Positions 12,344 through 24,200 of a stretch of 64,000 bases of DNA are shown here, in pieces. A model generated the notes under the pieces. The model was not told where the DNA came from, searched no databases, and saw only the letters and a program-made list of their open reading frames with translations. The first letter of the stretch is position 1. Every line of letters begins with the position of its first letter. The position numbers were made by a program, and so were the translations under genes. This DNA is from Dallia pectoralis (lineage: Eukaryota; Chordata; Actinopteri; Esociformes; Umbridae), in the NCBI GenBank assembly GCA_029465975.1, contig CM055728.1, positions 27,887,392 to 27,951,391 of the forward strand. The letters are read 5' to 3'.

Positions 12344-14589
12344 CTAAAGGAGACAAAAGATCATATAATGTAACAAGGAAACACACAATGGATGACATTA
12401 AAACTAAATTATATTATGAGGCCTAGTTAATATGGAGTCTATATGGAGTCAAATACATCATGAGGCCTAGTTAATATGGAGTCAAATAAATACATCATGA
12501 GGCCTAGTTAATATGGAGTCTATATGGAGGCCTAGTTAAAATGGAGTCTATATGGAGTCAAATACATCATGAGGCCTAGTTAATATGGAGTCTATATGGA
12601 GTCATTTCCAGGGGCACCAAGGATCAAATGAGATCAGTCTTCAATTTACATAACAAAATGTCAGGGTTCCACCTGCAGACCAGACAGGGAGCGGCTAATA
12701 ATTCTACCAGGTGGGCGGGGTTATGTACCAGGTGTGAGCTGAAGGTAGGCGATCTGTGGAGCGGTCATCTCTGTGGATCTGGAACTTCTGAATTCCATTC
12801 ATGCCCTCCAGTGCAGCGAAGCCCTGCAGGGGAACCTTCGATGTGCCCGTCACAAACTGGAGGAACTTGGCCCGGTCCGCCTGGTCGAAGGAACGTAGTG
12901 CCCGCCAAAACCATTGGATCTGAGGGGACAGGGTGGAACCATTGGTGTTATGCATAACCACACATGTGTTTAGCTTGGTATGTGTGCGAGTACCCGTATA
13001 GAGCTGGACTGGTATTGGTGTGCGAGTACCCGTATAGAGCTGGACTGGTATTGGTGTGCGAGTACCTGTATAGAGCTAGACTGGTATTGGTGTGCGAGTA
13101 CCTGTATAGAGCTAGACTGGTATTGGTGTGTGAGTACCCGTATAGAGCTCAACTGGTATTGGTGTGTGAGTACCTGTATAGAGCTCTACTGGTATTGGTG
13201 TGTGAGTACCTGTATAGAGCTCTACTGGTATTGGTGTGTGAGTACCTGTATAGAGCTCTACTGGTATTGGTGTGTGAGTACCTGTATAGAGCTCTACTGG
13301 TATTGGTGTGTGAGTACCTGTATAGAGCTCTACTGGTATTGGTGTGTGAGTACCCGTATAGAGCTCTACTGGTATTGGTGTGTGAGTACCCGTATAGAGC
13401 TCTACTGGTATTGGTGTGCGAGTACCCGTATAGAGCTCTACTGGTATTGGTGTGCGAGTACCTGTATAGAGCTGGACTGGTATTGGTGTGCGAGTACCTG
13501 TATAGAGCTAGACTGGTATTGGTGTGCGAGTACCTGTATAGAGCTAGACTGGTATTGGTGTGTGAGTACCCGTATAGAGCTCAACTGGTATTGGTGTGTG
13601 AGTACCTGTATAGAGCTCTACTGGTATTGGTGTGTGAGTACCTGTATAGAGCTCTACTGGTATTGGTGTGTGAGTACCCGTATAGAGCTCTACTGGTATT
13701 GGTGTGTGAGTACCTGTATAGAGCTCTACTGGTATTGGTGTGTGAGTACCTGTATAGAGCTCTACTGGTATTGGTGTGTGATTACCTGTATAGAGCTCTA
13801 CTGGTATTGGTGTGTGAGTACCTGTATAGAGCTCTACTGGTATTGGTGTGTGAGTACCCGTATAGAGCTCTACTGGTATTGGTGTGTGAGTACCTGTATA
13901 GAGCTCTACTGGTATTGGTGTGTGATTACCCGTATAGAGCTCTACTGGTATTGGTGTGTGAGTACCCGTATAGAGCTCAACTGGTATTGGTGTGTGAGTA
14001 CCCGTATAGAGCTCAACTGGTATTGGTGTGTGAGTACCCGTATAGAGCTCAACTGGTATTGGTGTGTGAGTACCTGTATAGAACTGGACTGGTATTGGTG
14101 TGCGAGTACCTGTATAGAGCTCTACTGGTATTGGTGTGTGAGTACCTGTATAGAGCTGGACTGGTATTTGTGGTACTCTGTGTTGGCCTTCAGGTCATCT
14201 ATATCGATGGTGGGCAGACCAGAGATGAGCAGCTCCAGTTCCTGCTCTGTGAAGATGGAGATGAGCCTCTTTGGGATGATCTCATAGAAGCCCTCCAGGT
14301 ACGCCGACAGCTGTTTACGAATCGCACCTACAACCAGAGTGGGAGAGAGTGCGGGAGGGTGGGAGAGAGTGCGGGAGGGTGGGAGAGAGTGCGGGAGGGT
14401 GGGAGAGAGTGCGGGAGGGAGGGATTGAGAACGGTACAGCCTTTAGTCTGGGTACCATTTATTTCTACATTCTTGGCAATTCCCAGAAGTAGAGATCGAC
14501 TCTTAAATGCAATGTTCCTATAGACCGTGTTGTTACAGATCCTAATGGAAAAGGTTTTGGAAAAGCATGGCTGACTGTTTCATAGTCTT

Positions 14590-14625
<36 letters not shown>

Positions 14626-16552
14626 GGTGAGTATGTTTACCTGTCATCTTCATCTGGCAGACCAAGTGGACATACTCTTTCTTGTTTTCCTCCGTCACAA
14701 TGATGTTGCCTCCATTGGGCTTTAGGTCTCGCACTTCACACACACCGAACTCCTGGACCTGAGCGAGAGAGAGGGGCGGAGCGAGAGAGAGGGGCGGAGC
14801 GAGAGAGAGGGGCGGAGCGAGAGAGAGGGGCGGAGCGAGAGAGAGGGGCGGAGCGAGAGAGAGGGGCGGAGCGAGAGAGAGGGGCGGAGCGAGAGAGAGG
14901 GGCGGAGCGAGAGAGAGGGGCGGAGCGAGAGAGGCGGAGGAGGAGGCGGAGCGAGAGAGAGGGGCGGAGCGAGAGAGAGGGGCGGAGGGAGAGAGAGGGG
15001 CGGAGGGAGAGAGAGGGGCGGAGCGAGAGAGAGGGGCGGAGCGAGAGAGGGCAAAGTGTAGAAGAGGGACATGCGGAGGAGAAAAAAGGGTGTAGGGAAA
15101 AAGGAGGATGAGGAACGATAGAAAGGAATGAGGAGGATTTAGTCGGGCTTCTACATAATTAAATCACACTGAAGAGGTTTCGGCCAGCTTTACACAAATC
15201 CAACTATTTAACATACTTGATCTGCTTTAATCTTTGGTCATGGGTGGCATCTGTTAGTGATTATTTAGGTCTGCAGGATTTGTAACAACCACCCGTAGCG
15301 ACTTAATCTTTCTGATTATGAATAATACAAGAGAGAAGGGAGAAACAGTGAGACAGACAGGAAGTACCTCTGTGCTGAATGTCAGCTCATAGCCCAGCGT
15401 GGAAACATCATTCTCCAGTAGGTAGACGAGGCCCTGGAAGAATGGATAGTCTTCACTCTCCATGTCCGTGTACCTGAGAACCCACATGCAGGCAAACGCA
15501 CAAAAACACACACACGAGAATCAGCCACGTCTACAGGGAGGTGATACTCCTTAACACAACACACACATCTGCGGCTACGTACAGGTACATCTGGATGACC
15601 TGACCACCGTGACTCCTAGTGGGACAAGAAAATGTTGGGAATTTATAGAAATTAACGAGACACACAGAGAATGTAAATGTCTATATTCAGGAAAGGTAAA
15701 GTGCATCTCATGCCATGTCTTCCGAAGTGTGTGTGTCTCTGCAGACCTACCTCACACTTTTCCCCAGGATGTGCTTGTAGAAGCTCCGTGTGAAGTAACA
15801 TTCCAACAGTCGGTTGTCGTAGACGGCCTTGGCCACCACGCGTCCCACGAACTTAAAGTAGCTGAGGTGGTTGGGGTTGCAGTGGGACGACGGGTTGATG
15901 GTGTAGGTGACCCTGTCGCCAGGCGACGTGCGGAACAAGGCGTACATGGGGTTAAACATCTCCCTGGAGATGATCATGTACCACTCCCTCAACAGGCCTC
16001 CAGCATCCTGGCCCTCCTCTCCTTCAAACACTATGTAGCTATTGGGAAAGGAGGGAGAGGAGAGTAGGGAGGAGAGGGAAGGGAGAGAGAGAGAGAGTGT
16101 GTGAGGAACGGGGGAGAGAAGATATGGAGGAACGGGGGAGAGAAGATATGGAGGAACGGGGGGAGATGAAGAGATGAGGGAGGAGGGGAGATGAATGGAA
16201 AGAGGAAGAGAAAAGATGTCAGTATAAATTACTTATTTTGTCAAATGCAAAAACCAACAGGGAAATGTGATAGAATTGCAGAGGCAGAGAGAGAGAGAGA
16301 AAGAAAAAGAGGCAGAGAGAAAGAAAAAGAGGCAGTGAGAGGGTGAAAGAGGCAGAGAGAAACAGGTTGATAATGATGAAGGCAGTGCGGTCGTGGTGTA
16401 TTGTGGCTTACAGTCTATTCTTCATGTCCTCCGGGCTCTTGCGGTGCAGCTCTCTATAGGAGTCTTCAAACACGTGGTCTCGCCTGACGTGGACAGCCAT
16501 GTCCTCTTTCCTCAGACCCTCATCCAGGCGCTCCAGTTCCTGGCGGAAGTAC
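12241..16552 (-). CDS. huwe1: huwe1 coding exons 77-83: HECT catalytic domain
   Basis: Exons 16412-16552, 15751-16038, 15368-15473, 14641-14758, 14146-14327, 12729-12919, 12241-12343 (residues about 4303-4639). N-lobe: [18 protein letters not shown] and [18 protein letters not shown] (78), [18 protein letters not shown] (79), and [18 protein letters not shown] (80). C-lobe: [16 protein letters not shown] and [18 protein letters not shown] (81), [18 protein letters not shown] and LPSAHTC (82/83). The catalytic Cys (about residue 4606) is split: TG at 12730-12729, C at 12343. All HECT landmarks are intact, so the enzyme should be active. The exon 81 donor (CTATACAG|GTACTC, 14146/14145) is the first unit of a 33-copy repeat. 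Confidence 0.97.
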
Positions 16553-19500
16553 CTAGAAACACCAGCACATTAGATCAAAACATCTCAAAGGGACGAAAGA
16601 GACACACCATCAATAGGCGATGATGACGAGCGTCCTTACTTTCGTTTGACGTCAAAGTCGAGGATGCGGATGTAGTCGACCAAAACAGCGAAGGGTCCGT
16701 CTGCCAGATGGGTGGTGGACTGGCGCAGGATCTGGTTAAGCACTGTGCGGTGAGTCTCTGGTAGGACAGAAGGGAATAAAAAGGATGAGAACATCCAGTC
16801 CCATTGCAGAACATTCACACAGGCCTTCCAAAATGATCCAGTGGGAATGTCATCTCTTTCTAATTCCCTTGTCTCCAAAGGAAAACCCAGGAAACCACTG
16901 GAGGTGACAATATTCACCCGGTCTGCTTAAGGAATCACCTGCCTCTAGACCTGAAACTCACCAGCAAAGCGTAGGAACTTCTGTGTGTCGGGAGGCAGGT
17001 TGGAAGAGATGTGCATGGAGGAGGGCTCCCTGGAGAAGAACGGATCCAGGGAGGATGGGGTTGCGGGGGTGAGAGGTGCAGGGGACAGAGGGGGCGGCTC
17101 GTCTTTGATGTGGGACAGCTGGCTCTCTCTGGTGTCCCGGACCGGGGGCTTACTCTCCCTCTCCGTGGCATGGACCAGGAAGAAGGCCTCCACAGCTGGC
17201 TGAAGAACTGGAGTCACACGGACCATATGGGAAACACTTCTATTATCAAACACTGATGAATATGTTAATGTTTGGTTGTATTTTGTTTTGACAGCTGACA
17301 GTTAGCCTCCTTGAAGGTGAAATATGATACAGGTAACGTACCAAGAACAGCGTGCTGGTCATGTGACTCCTCCAGCTCCTTCAAGCACTCCCCTAGCATG
17401 TCCCACAGCTCGTCCAATAGCAGCTGTTCACTGAGCAGAGGGAGGTCAGGGAGACGCTCTTCGCTCTCTGATTGGCTGCTTCCTTCATCTGCGCCAAAAT
17501 AATCGAACAAACCATTAGAAAAACTATTCATGACTGACGGGTCTCCATGTAATTTTTTCAATACGAAGATAATTTTCTCGTTTACGTTTTGTGCTAGCAT
17601 CGGAATATTAAGCAAGCTAGTAAAAAAGAGAAGGCACTTCCCGATGCTATAAACATCTACCCTGCCGCTGGTATTACCCGAACCATGTCACTACTCGATG
17701 AAAATTAGCATAAAGCTGAACATAACTCTAAAAGGTCGCTGGTGCTGGGGGATTGTCTCTGAGTGTTGCTCCACCCACTCTGGCCCTCATTGTAAATGAA
17801 GAGGGTGCCTCTATAGATGTAGCAAGCAGACAGTGTGCATGTAGCATTGTAGTACATAGTGGAGCCAGAGCTGGAATGCAAAGCCAACTGGGGTCAGCAC
17901 CTAGCGAGCGGGCGGGGCTGGACCTAGTGAGCGGACGGGCCTGGACCTAGCGAGGGTTGTCTACTGTGGGACTGATGGTAACGGAGGTCAGTCTTACCAA
18001 GAGCGGCTGGGTCCTGGTCCAGAGGGGAGGGCTGGTCCACATCCATAGGAGAGTCATCCCTTTGGGGTGCCAGGGGTTCTGACACGGACCCCACCTCTGA
18101 CTGAAGAGAGAAACGGCACAAAAAGCAGAAGGAGCAGGAAAGAGGGAGTAAGAAAACAAACAAACAAATAGAGAAAAGAGTAAGAGAACGAAGAAAAAAA
18201 AAACAGAGATTAACATTTAGTGGATATTATTCCGGCCTAAAAACCACAGTGAGGCAATAACGACACATCATCATAGTGACGCTGACAAACCAGGAGACAG
18301 AGACAGCCGAGGAATGGGAAGGCAGAAGCACAACGGCATGACAGCCAGCCAAAACACACACACACACACACACACACGTTACCATAACGACAAGGGCAGG
18401 CACTGGCCAAACACACACTACAGCGGCATCTGAAATGGCGCCCTATCCCCTCCATAGTACACTAGCCTCCGTGCACAGCGGGATCTGGGCGCCATTGAAG
18501 ACACAGCGGCCATGATCACATCGGCACAGCGGTCAGTGTCTCCGTCTGATCTCATTGGCCGCGTCAGAGAAACGACCGTGGCCTGTGTCTGTGACTTGAA
18601 AACTGGGTGCTATGGCAACGACGGGGTCGGCAGTAAGTCGCCCGTATGTGCATGGTGTTGATGGCAGGCTACAAGCTAATGGTCAATACACATACAGGCT
18701 TAGAACACCTGGGATCAATTAGTGTTTGGGTTCCCTCAGAGCCAGAACGGCCCACCGGATGGACATACAAGGCATCTCAGGGACAACATATACTCGGATG
18801 AATACAGGGTGTCGACCTGTAGCCCACCAATGGCACGGTTATGGGCTTGGTGGAAGCAGCGTGACGTTCAGAGCCTGTTATGTGAATGTTTTTAAAGAAA
18901 GCGGATACCATTTGACCCCAGGCGACATCACAAGCAGTGTCACGACTCAACAGTGTGCAGGCCTGAATGTGGTACGGCCTGAATGTGGTACGGCCTGAAT
19001 GTGGTACGGCCTGAATGTGGTACGGCCTGAATGTGGTACGGCCTGAATGTGGTACGGCCTGAATGTGGTACGGCCTGAATGTGGTACGGCCTGAATGTGG
19101 TACGGCCTGAATGTGGTACGGCCTGAATGTGGTACGGCCTGAATGTGGTACGGCCTGAATGTGGTACGGCCTGAATGTGGTACGGCCTGAATGTGGTACG
19201 GCCTGCCCAGTCGCAGCGGTAACCGGGTCGATGCGATGCGGCCCACCATGCTAACCGTGGCAGCGCTCGCTGTGCCGGCGGCAGGGGGGGCAGCGGCGGG
19301 GACATGGGGTGCAGCCACGGACGATCCGGCGGTGGTGGCGGCGACAGCGGCGGAGGGCGGGGGGGCCTGCTGAAGACGGCGTGCCCGCTGCCCCTCTCTC
19401 ACCATCTGAATGATAGCGTCAGCCTCGGCCTCCAGCTGACGCACAGCCGCCTGGATACTGCTGGCAGAGCCCAGACTGGTTGAGCCTGGACACACAGGAG

Positions 19501-20689
19501 ACAGCAGTCAGACAACAGCCGGGACACGAGTGATGTGCCACAACATACATCTACACCGGGAGAGAGTTCACTGCCAAGTCGTCAGGCAAAACACCGCCGT
19601 TGCACTTACAAAAATCAGTGAACAGACTTGTTTTAGTGCATTTCTATTTATTAGCCTGGTTAAACTTTGTTTTGCCGACTGAATGCGTGAACCAAAGCAG
19701 CACCCTCAGCCACAAGAATAACTTTGTAAATGCCCCATAACTCCAAATGACTCACCACTTAGCCACGCCACAACCATGAGCGCCAAATTTCGCCACCAAG
19801 ACTACCTCAACCGACTCACCTAGTCGTCCCGTCTGCTTGGCCTTTTTGTTGGCTCGGCGTGTGTCTTCCCGGAGCTGTATGATGACCTGCAGGACACGCA
19901 GGAAGAACTTCTGGGTGGACGTCTTGGAGGTCAGGGAGGACATGCAGGGCAGCTGGAGCTCCCGCCCACCCAGAGGTCGCTTCTGGGCTGCCACAATCAC
20001 CACGCTCTCAGAGCCGTCAAACCTGCGCCCCCGCCAGCACGCGAGGACAGGCGACATGGCAAAGTATAGTCATTACACAGAAACGAAGGAGGTATGGCAG
20101 CCGCACTGATCTCTAGCTGACCCAGACGCCCTCTCCCTTCACCTGCTACAACTAGACACTAACCCTGACCTCTAGCTGACCCAGACGCCCTCTCCCTTCA
20201 CCTGCTACAACTAGACACTAACCCTGACCTCTAGCTGACCCAGACGCCCTCTCCCTTCACCTGCTACAACTAGACACTAACCCTGACCTCTAGCTGACCC
20301 AGACGCCCTCTCCCTTCACCTGCTAGAGAGCTTGCCAGCCTTCAGCCTGGCGGAAAGAGAGGTGTCTTCTGCAGGGGCGTCGGGTGACTGTGCGTCTGCC
20401 CGGGCTCTCCTCTGTTGCTCCAGGTTGTATTCACGCAGCTCAGCCAATAAAGTGCCTAGATGACAAGAGAGTGGAAGGGGTGAGAAACAGAAGAGCCAAT
20501 AATACTATTCATCTGTATAGCCGGCGTACTAGTCAGGATCTAATAATGGCGTGACAAACTTGGGCGGTAAAAAAGGTCATATTTTGCTCGTTTAGGCCAG
20601 GCTAGAGTTTGGTATATTATTAGTATGTTAAGTATCTTTCCATGTCCAATATGGTTGGAGTGTCATGGTCTAGCCCCAGGGAGTGGTAG

Positions 20690-20725
<36 letters not shown>

Positions 20726-21240
20726 TCAGATGACAACAGGAGCACACTGACCGATCTGCTTGCAGAGTGTGTATCCCAGGTGTCTGGCCCCAGACAGCAG
20801 CAGACGCAGCACCGTGTCTCTGGTGACGCCGTCTCCCCGGGACAGCTGGAGCAGGATGTTGGCTGCATCCTCCAGACCCTCCTCTGAACACGAGTGACTG
20901 GTCAGCACCTGTGGGGTGGGAGAGGGCGTTACACAGTCCATAACGCAGCTACGACAACACGTGGCATCGGAATGGAAGCTCAGATCTAACAAACATAATT
21001 ATTTTTGTAACTAATTGTGATTTTGTTTTGTACGTGTGTACAAAACATACGCATCGAAGGCATTTAGCAGACCCTTTTGTCCACAGAAACGTTGGATACT
21101 AATTCATTCACAATGCATTTGAGTGGTTGAACGGTTCCTACCTCGACAGAGAGCTGCAGTTGTTTTTCAGTGAGCCCAGTGGAGGCCAGCTTACTGTCAC
21201 TCTCGACACACAGCACCGTCGCTCTATGCTTCCCTGTGGA

Positions 21241-21274
<34 letters not shown>

Positions 21275-24200
21275 GTGAGTCTCCTTGAGAGGTGCACGAA
21301 AGGTAACCACAACAGAAAACTGCATGATGGGTGTTACATGCAGGCTATTTTGGGCTCTGGCATGTAGACAAACAACAACATTGGGACAAGAGTCGGGTCT
21401 TATCCCACTCAAAAAGAAACAAAAGACACATGTATTTCTCATGAAAACAAGATGAACAGAAAGGGCATCGCTACATTTACTGCCATGGGTCAGAGGTCAC
21501 GGTAGTGGTTACCTGTGGAGTGGGCTCCGGTACTGGTCGGGATGGAAACAATAGCCGAGGAGGAGGCACTCTGGGCTGAAACTCCCAAGGAGCCTCCCGA
21601 CACCACCCCGACACCGGTCACTTGGGCGGAGGCTGAGCCCGCTGCACCAACGCCGGCTGCGGCGCCTAGGGCGACGGTGTTACCAACTCCGGAGGCGCCG
21701 GCCTGAGGCACTGGGTGCCCGGCGGGGACCTCTGTGGCCTTGTTGTCGGGCAGGGCGATTGAGATGAGCGAGAGGAGGCGCAGCAGCTTCTCTGTGAGCA
21801 GGGAGGACCGCCGTATCACCGGGTGGGACAACATGTTCATCAGCTGACCTAGTGGCGACGCCTCCAGACTGTACTGGGCACCATCGGCCTCACCGCCAGC
21901 CCCCAGGGGGACAGACTTCATGGAGGCCTTGCCCTTCCTTGACACATTCATATTGTCCAGCTTCACCAGCAGGTCCCAGAAGTCGGTGGAAATGCCAAGG
22001 GACTGTGCGGCGTTCAGGGTGGCGCTGCTGGCTCCGCCCAGGGAGTTTTGGGCTGAGGGAGTGTTGGAGGTGGTGTTGGAGGAGGCCTGGGTGGATCTGG
22101 AGCCACCTCCTGAAGTTCCAGTGACGATGGAGGCAGCAGCACAGAGACGCGAGTCCAGGTCAGAGGTGGAGGAGGAGAGCAGGTCCTTACAGCGCTGCTG
22201 GGTGAAGTGGCTCGGAAACACCTGGAGACGGTTCAAACAGGTAAAAATGACCAATGAGTCAACATCGCTTATTACCAGCTGTTCAAGTTCACCATATCCA
22301 TACATTTTTATAATAATCAAAAGAAAAAAAGAGTAATGAAGACTATGATATACTAATAATGGTGTATGTTGACAGACACACAAGTCATCTTTTGCTTAAA
22401 TACGTTTCTACATTGTATTTACCTAATTAGTCTTATAGAATTCACCAATCGCATTAGATAAATTCACTTAAAAGCGTTGTCAGAGCCAATCGGAATGGTG
22501 AAATTAGAATTTAAATAAACATATCCGATTACATTTAAACTAGTCTGTCTAGATGTCGCGTCCGGTAATAAGCGTACCTTGGCCAGTTGGATCAGCGTGT
22601 CCAGTACGTGCCGGCAGACCACCGGGGCAGCCTGGGGATGGATGTGTACAGTAGACCCTCCGCCCGCTGCACAGGCCACGCCCGCTGTGCCACCCTGCAC
22701 CCCTCCACCTGCCAGGGTACCCCCGGGCCCTCCGGATGCTCCCCCGGCAGAGTGCCGTTCGGCATGCTTCCGGCCAGAAGCTCGCTGGATCTGGAAAATG
22801 TTTGTGCGGCAGCCCAGCGCCGCATCCATGGAAACGGACAGCCAGGATAGCTGGGAGGAACTGCGTGACTCCACCCGGTTGAGAAGCTCCAGGGAGGAGG
22901 AGGAAGAGGAGGAGGAGGAGCCGGAGAGGGAGGAGGCAGCGGTGGAACCTTTGCTGCCCCCGCATCCTGCCTGAGCGGCCGCCGCAGCCCTCTTGCCTCG
23001 CGCCTCCTCCAGACGAGCAGTCTCGACACACACCTCACTCTCGCTGCTGCGCTGGAGGATGGAGAGGAGGCTGCGGATGACCCAGCCACGCGTCTGGGAG
23101 TGGTAGCACAGGTTGCGGAGCACGCGGTGCAGCCGGCTGGTGTTCAGCTTGGGCTCGTCCACAAAGAGGAGGACCAGGAGACACGACAGGGCCTCGTGGT
23201 CGAGAAGCAGGCGACCGCGCAGGCGGAGCAGAGAGTCCACGCTGGAGCTAGACGGCCTAGGGGAGGACGAGTTACACGTTGAGAGGGCGCAGACGAAGAC
23301 CTGACACACCTGGCACACCTGAAAACATCAGCCGGCTCACCTGCTGTGGTTGGCCCCACCCATTTGGAAGGTTCCTCCTCTCTGAACGGCCAGGCGGGTG
23401 TACTGGACTCCCCGATTGCCCCCCAGGCGGCTGGTGAACGCAGGCGACCTTAGGATGGCGGAGAGGGCCGAGCTGGAACTATGGCCGAACAGCCTCTCGT
23501 GCATCAACTGCCTTTGACGAGCCTGGCGACGTCAAATAAACAAACGACATCACCACCAAATCACCACATAACGTGAAAGACGACATAAACATGGAACTAC
23601 ACGAATCAAACTTTTATTAAATTCTTAAAAGGAATCTTGTGGCACCGTTTGTCATTTGGTGATATTGTGTAGAAGGTAATAAAGGTTGAATCTTACACTC
23701 ACCTCCTGCTCGCGGCGAAGCGCTGCAGCCTCAGCGGCGATGTCCGGGGGCATGACGGCGAGCACGCTGTCCTCCATGTCCTCCAGGACGGAGCGACGCA
23801 GCTCCGAAGGCAGGGTCTGGATGAAGGTGACCGGGTCCAGGGGTGTGTCACCCTGCGTGGGCTGCTGGGAGAGCTCACGACGCTGCTGCTCTGCCCTTTG
23901 CTGGGCTAGCACCTGGGGGGGAGGAGACGGAGGCGAGGCAGGGAGTGAGATGGGTTTCCGGTGTAGAATCCAAAAGGAATAACGTCCATGTTAGTTCCAC
24001 GTCCATTTGAACGACGACTGGCGTGTCTTGGCAGAATGTGGCCTGGAACCACTGACGCCAAAAACTCAATCTAAAGTCTGAAATGACTTTACGGGTTCAC
24101 CACAAAAATGTGTAGACACCCCCCCAATTGCTTTAATGTCCAAGACATTGCAACGTTGTTGAAGCTTAAATTAAATGGGTTGAATTAACTACAGCAGTCT

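Noticed and set aside
12964..14523. 519-codon plus-strand frame ([12 protein letters not shown] repeats)
   Set aside because: Antisense reading of the 36-bp splice-site array and exon 81; the exon is clearly HECT on the minus strand.
15609..16067. 152-codon plus-strand frame across 15747-16038
   Set aside because: Mirror of huwe1 exon 78; the minus strand encodes the conserved HECT N-lobe.
21852..23304. Several plus-strand frames of 60-138 codons
   Set aside because: Shadows of the large GC-rich exons 66 and 67 of huwe1.
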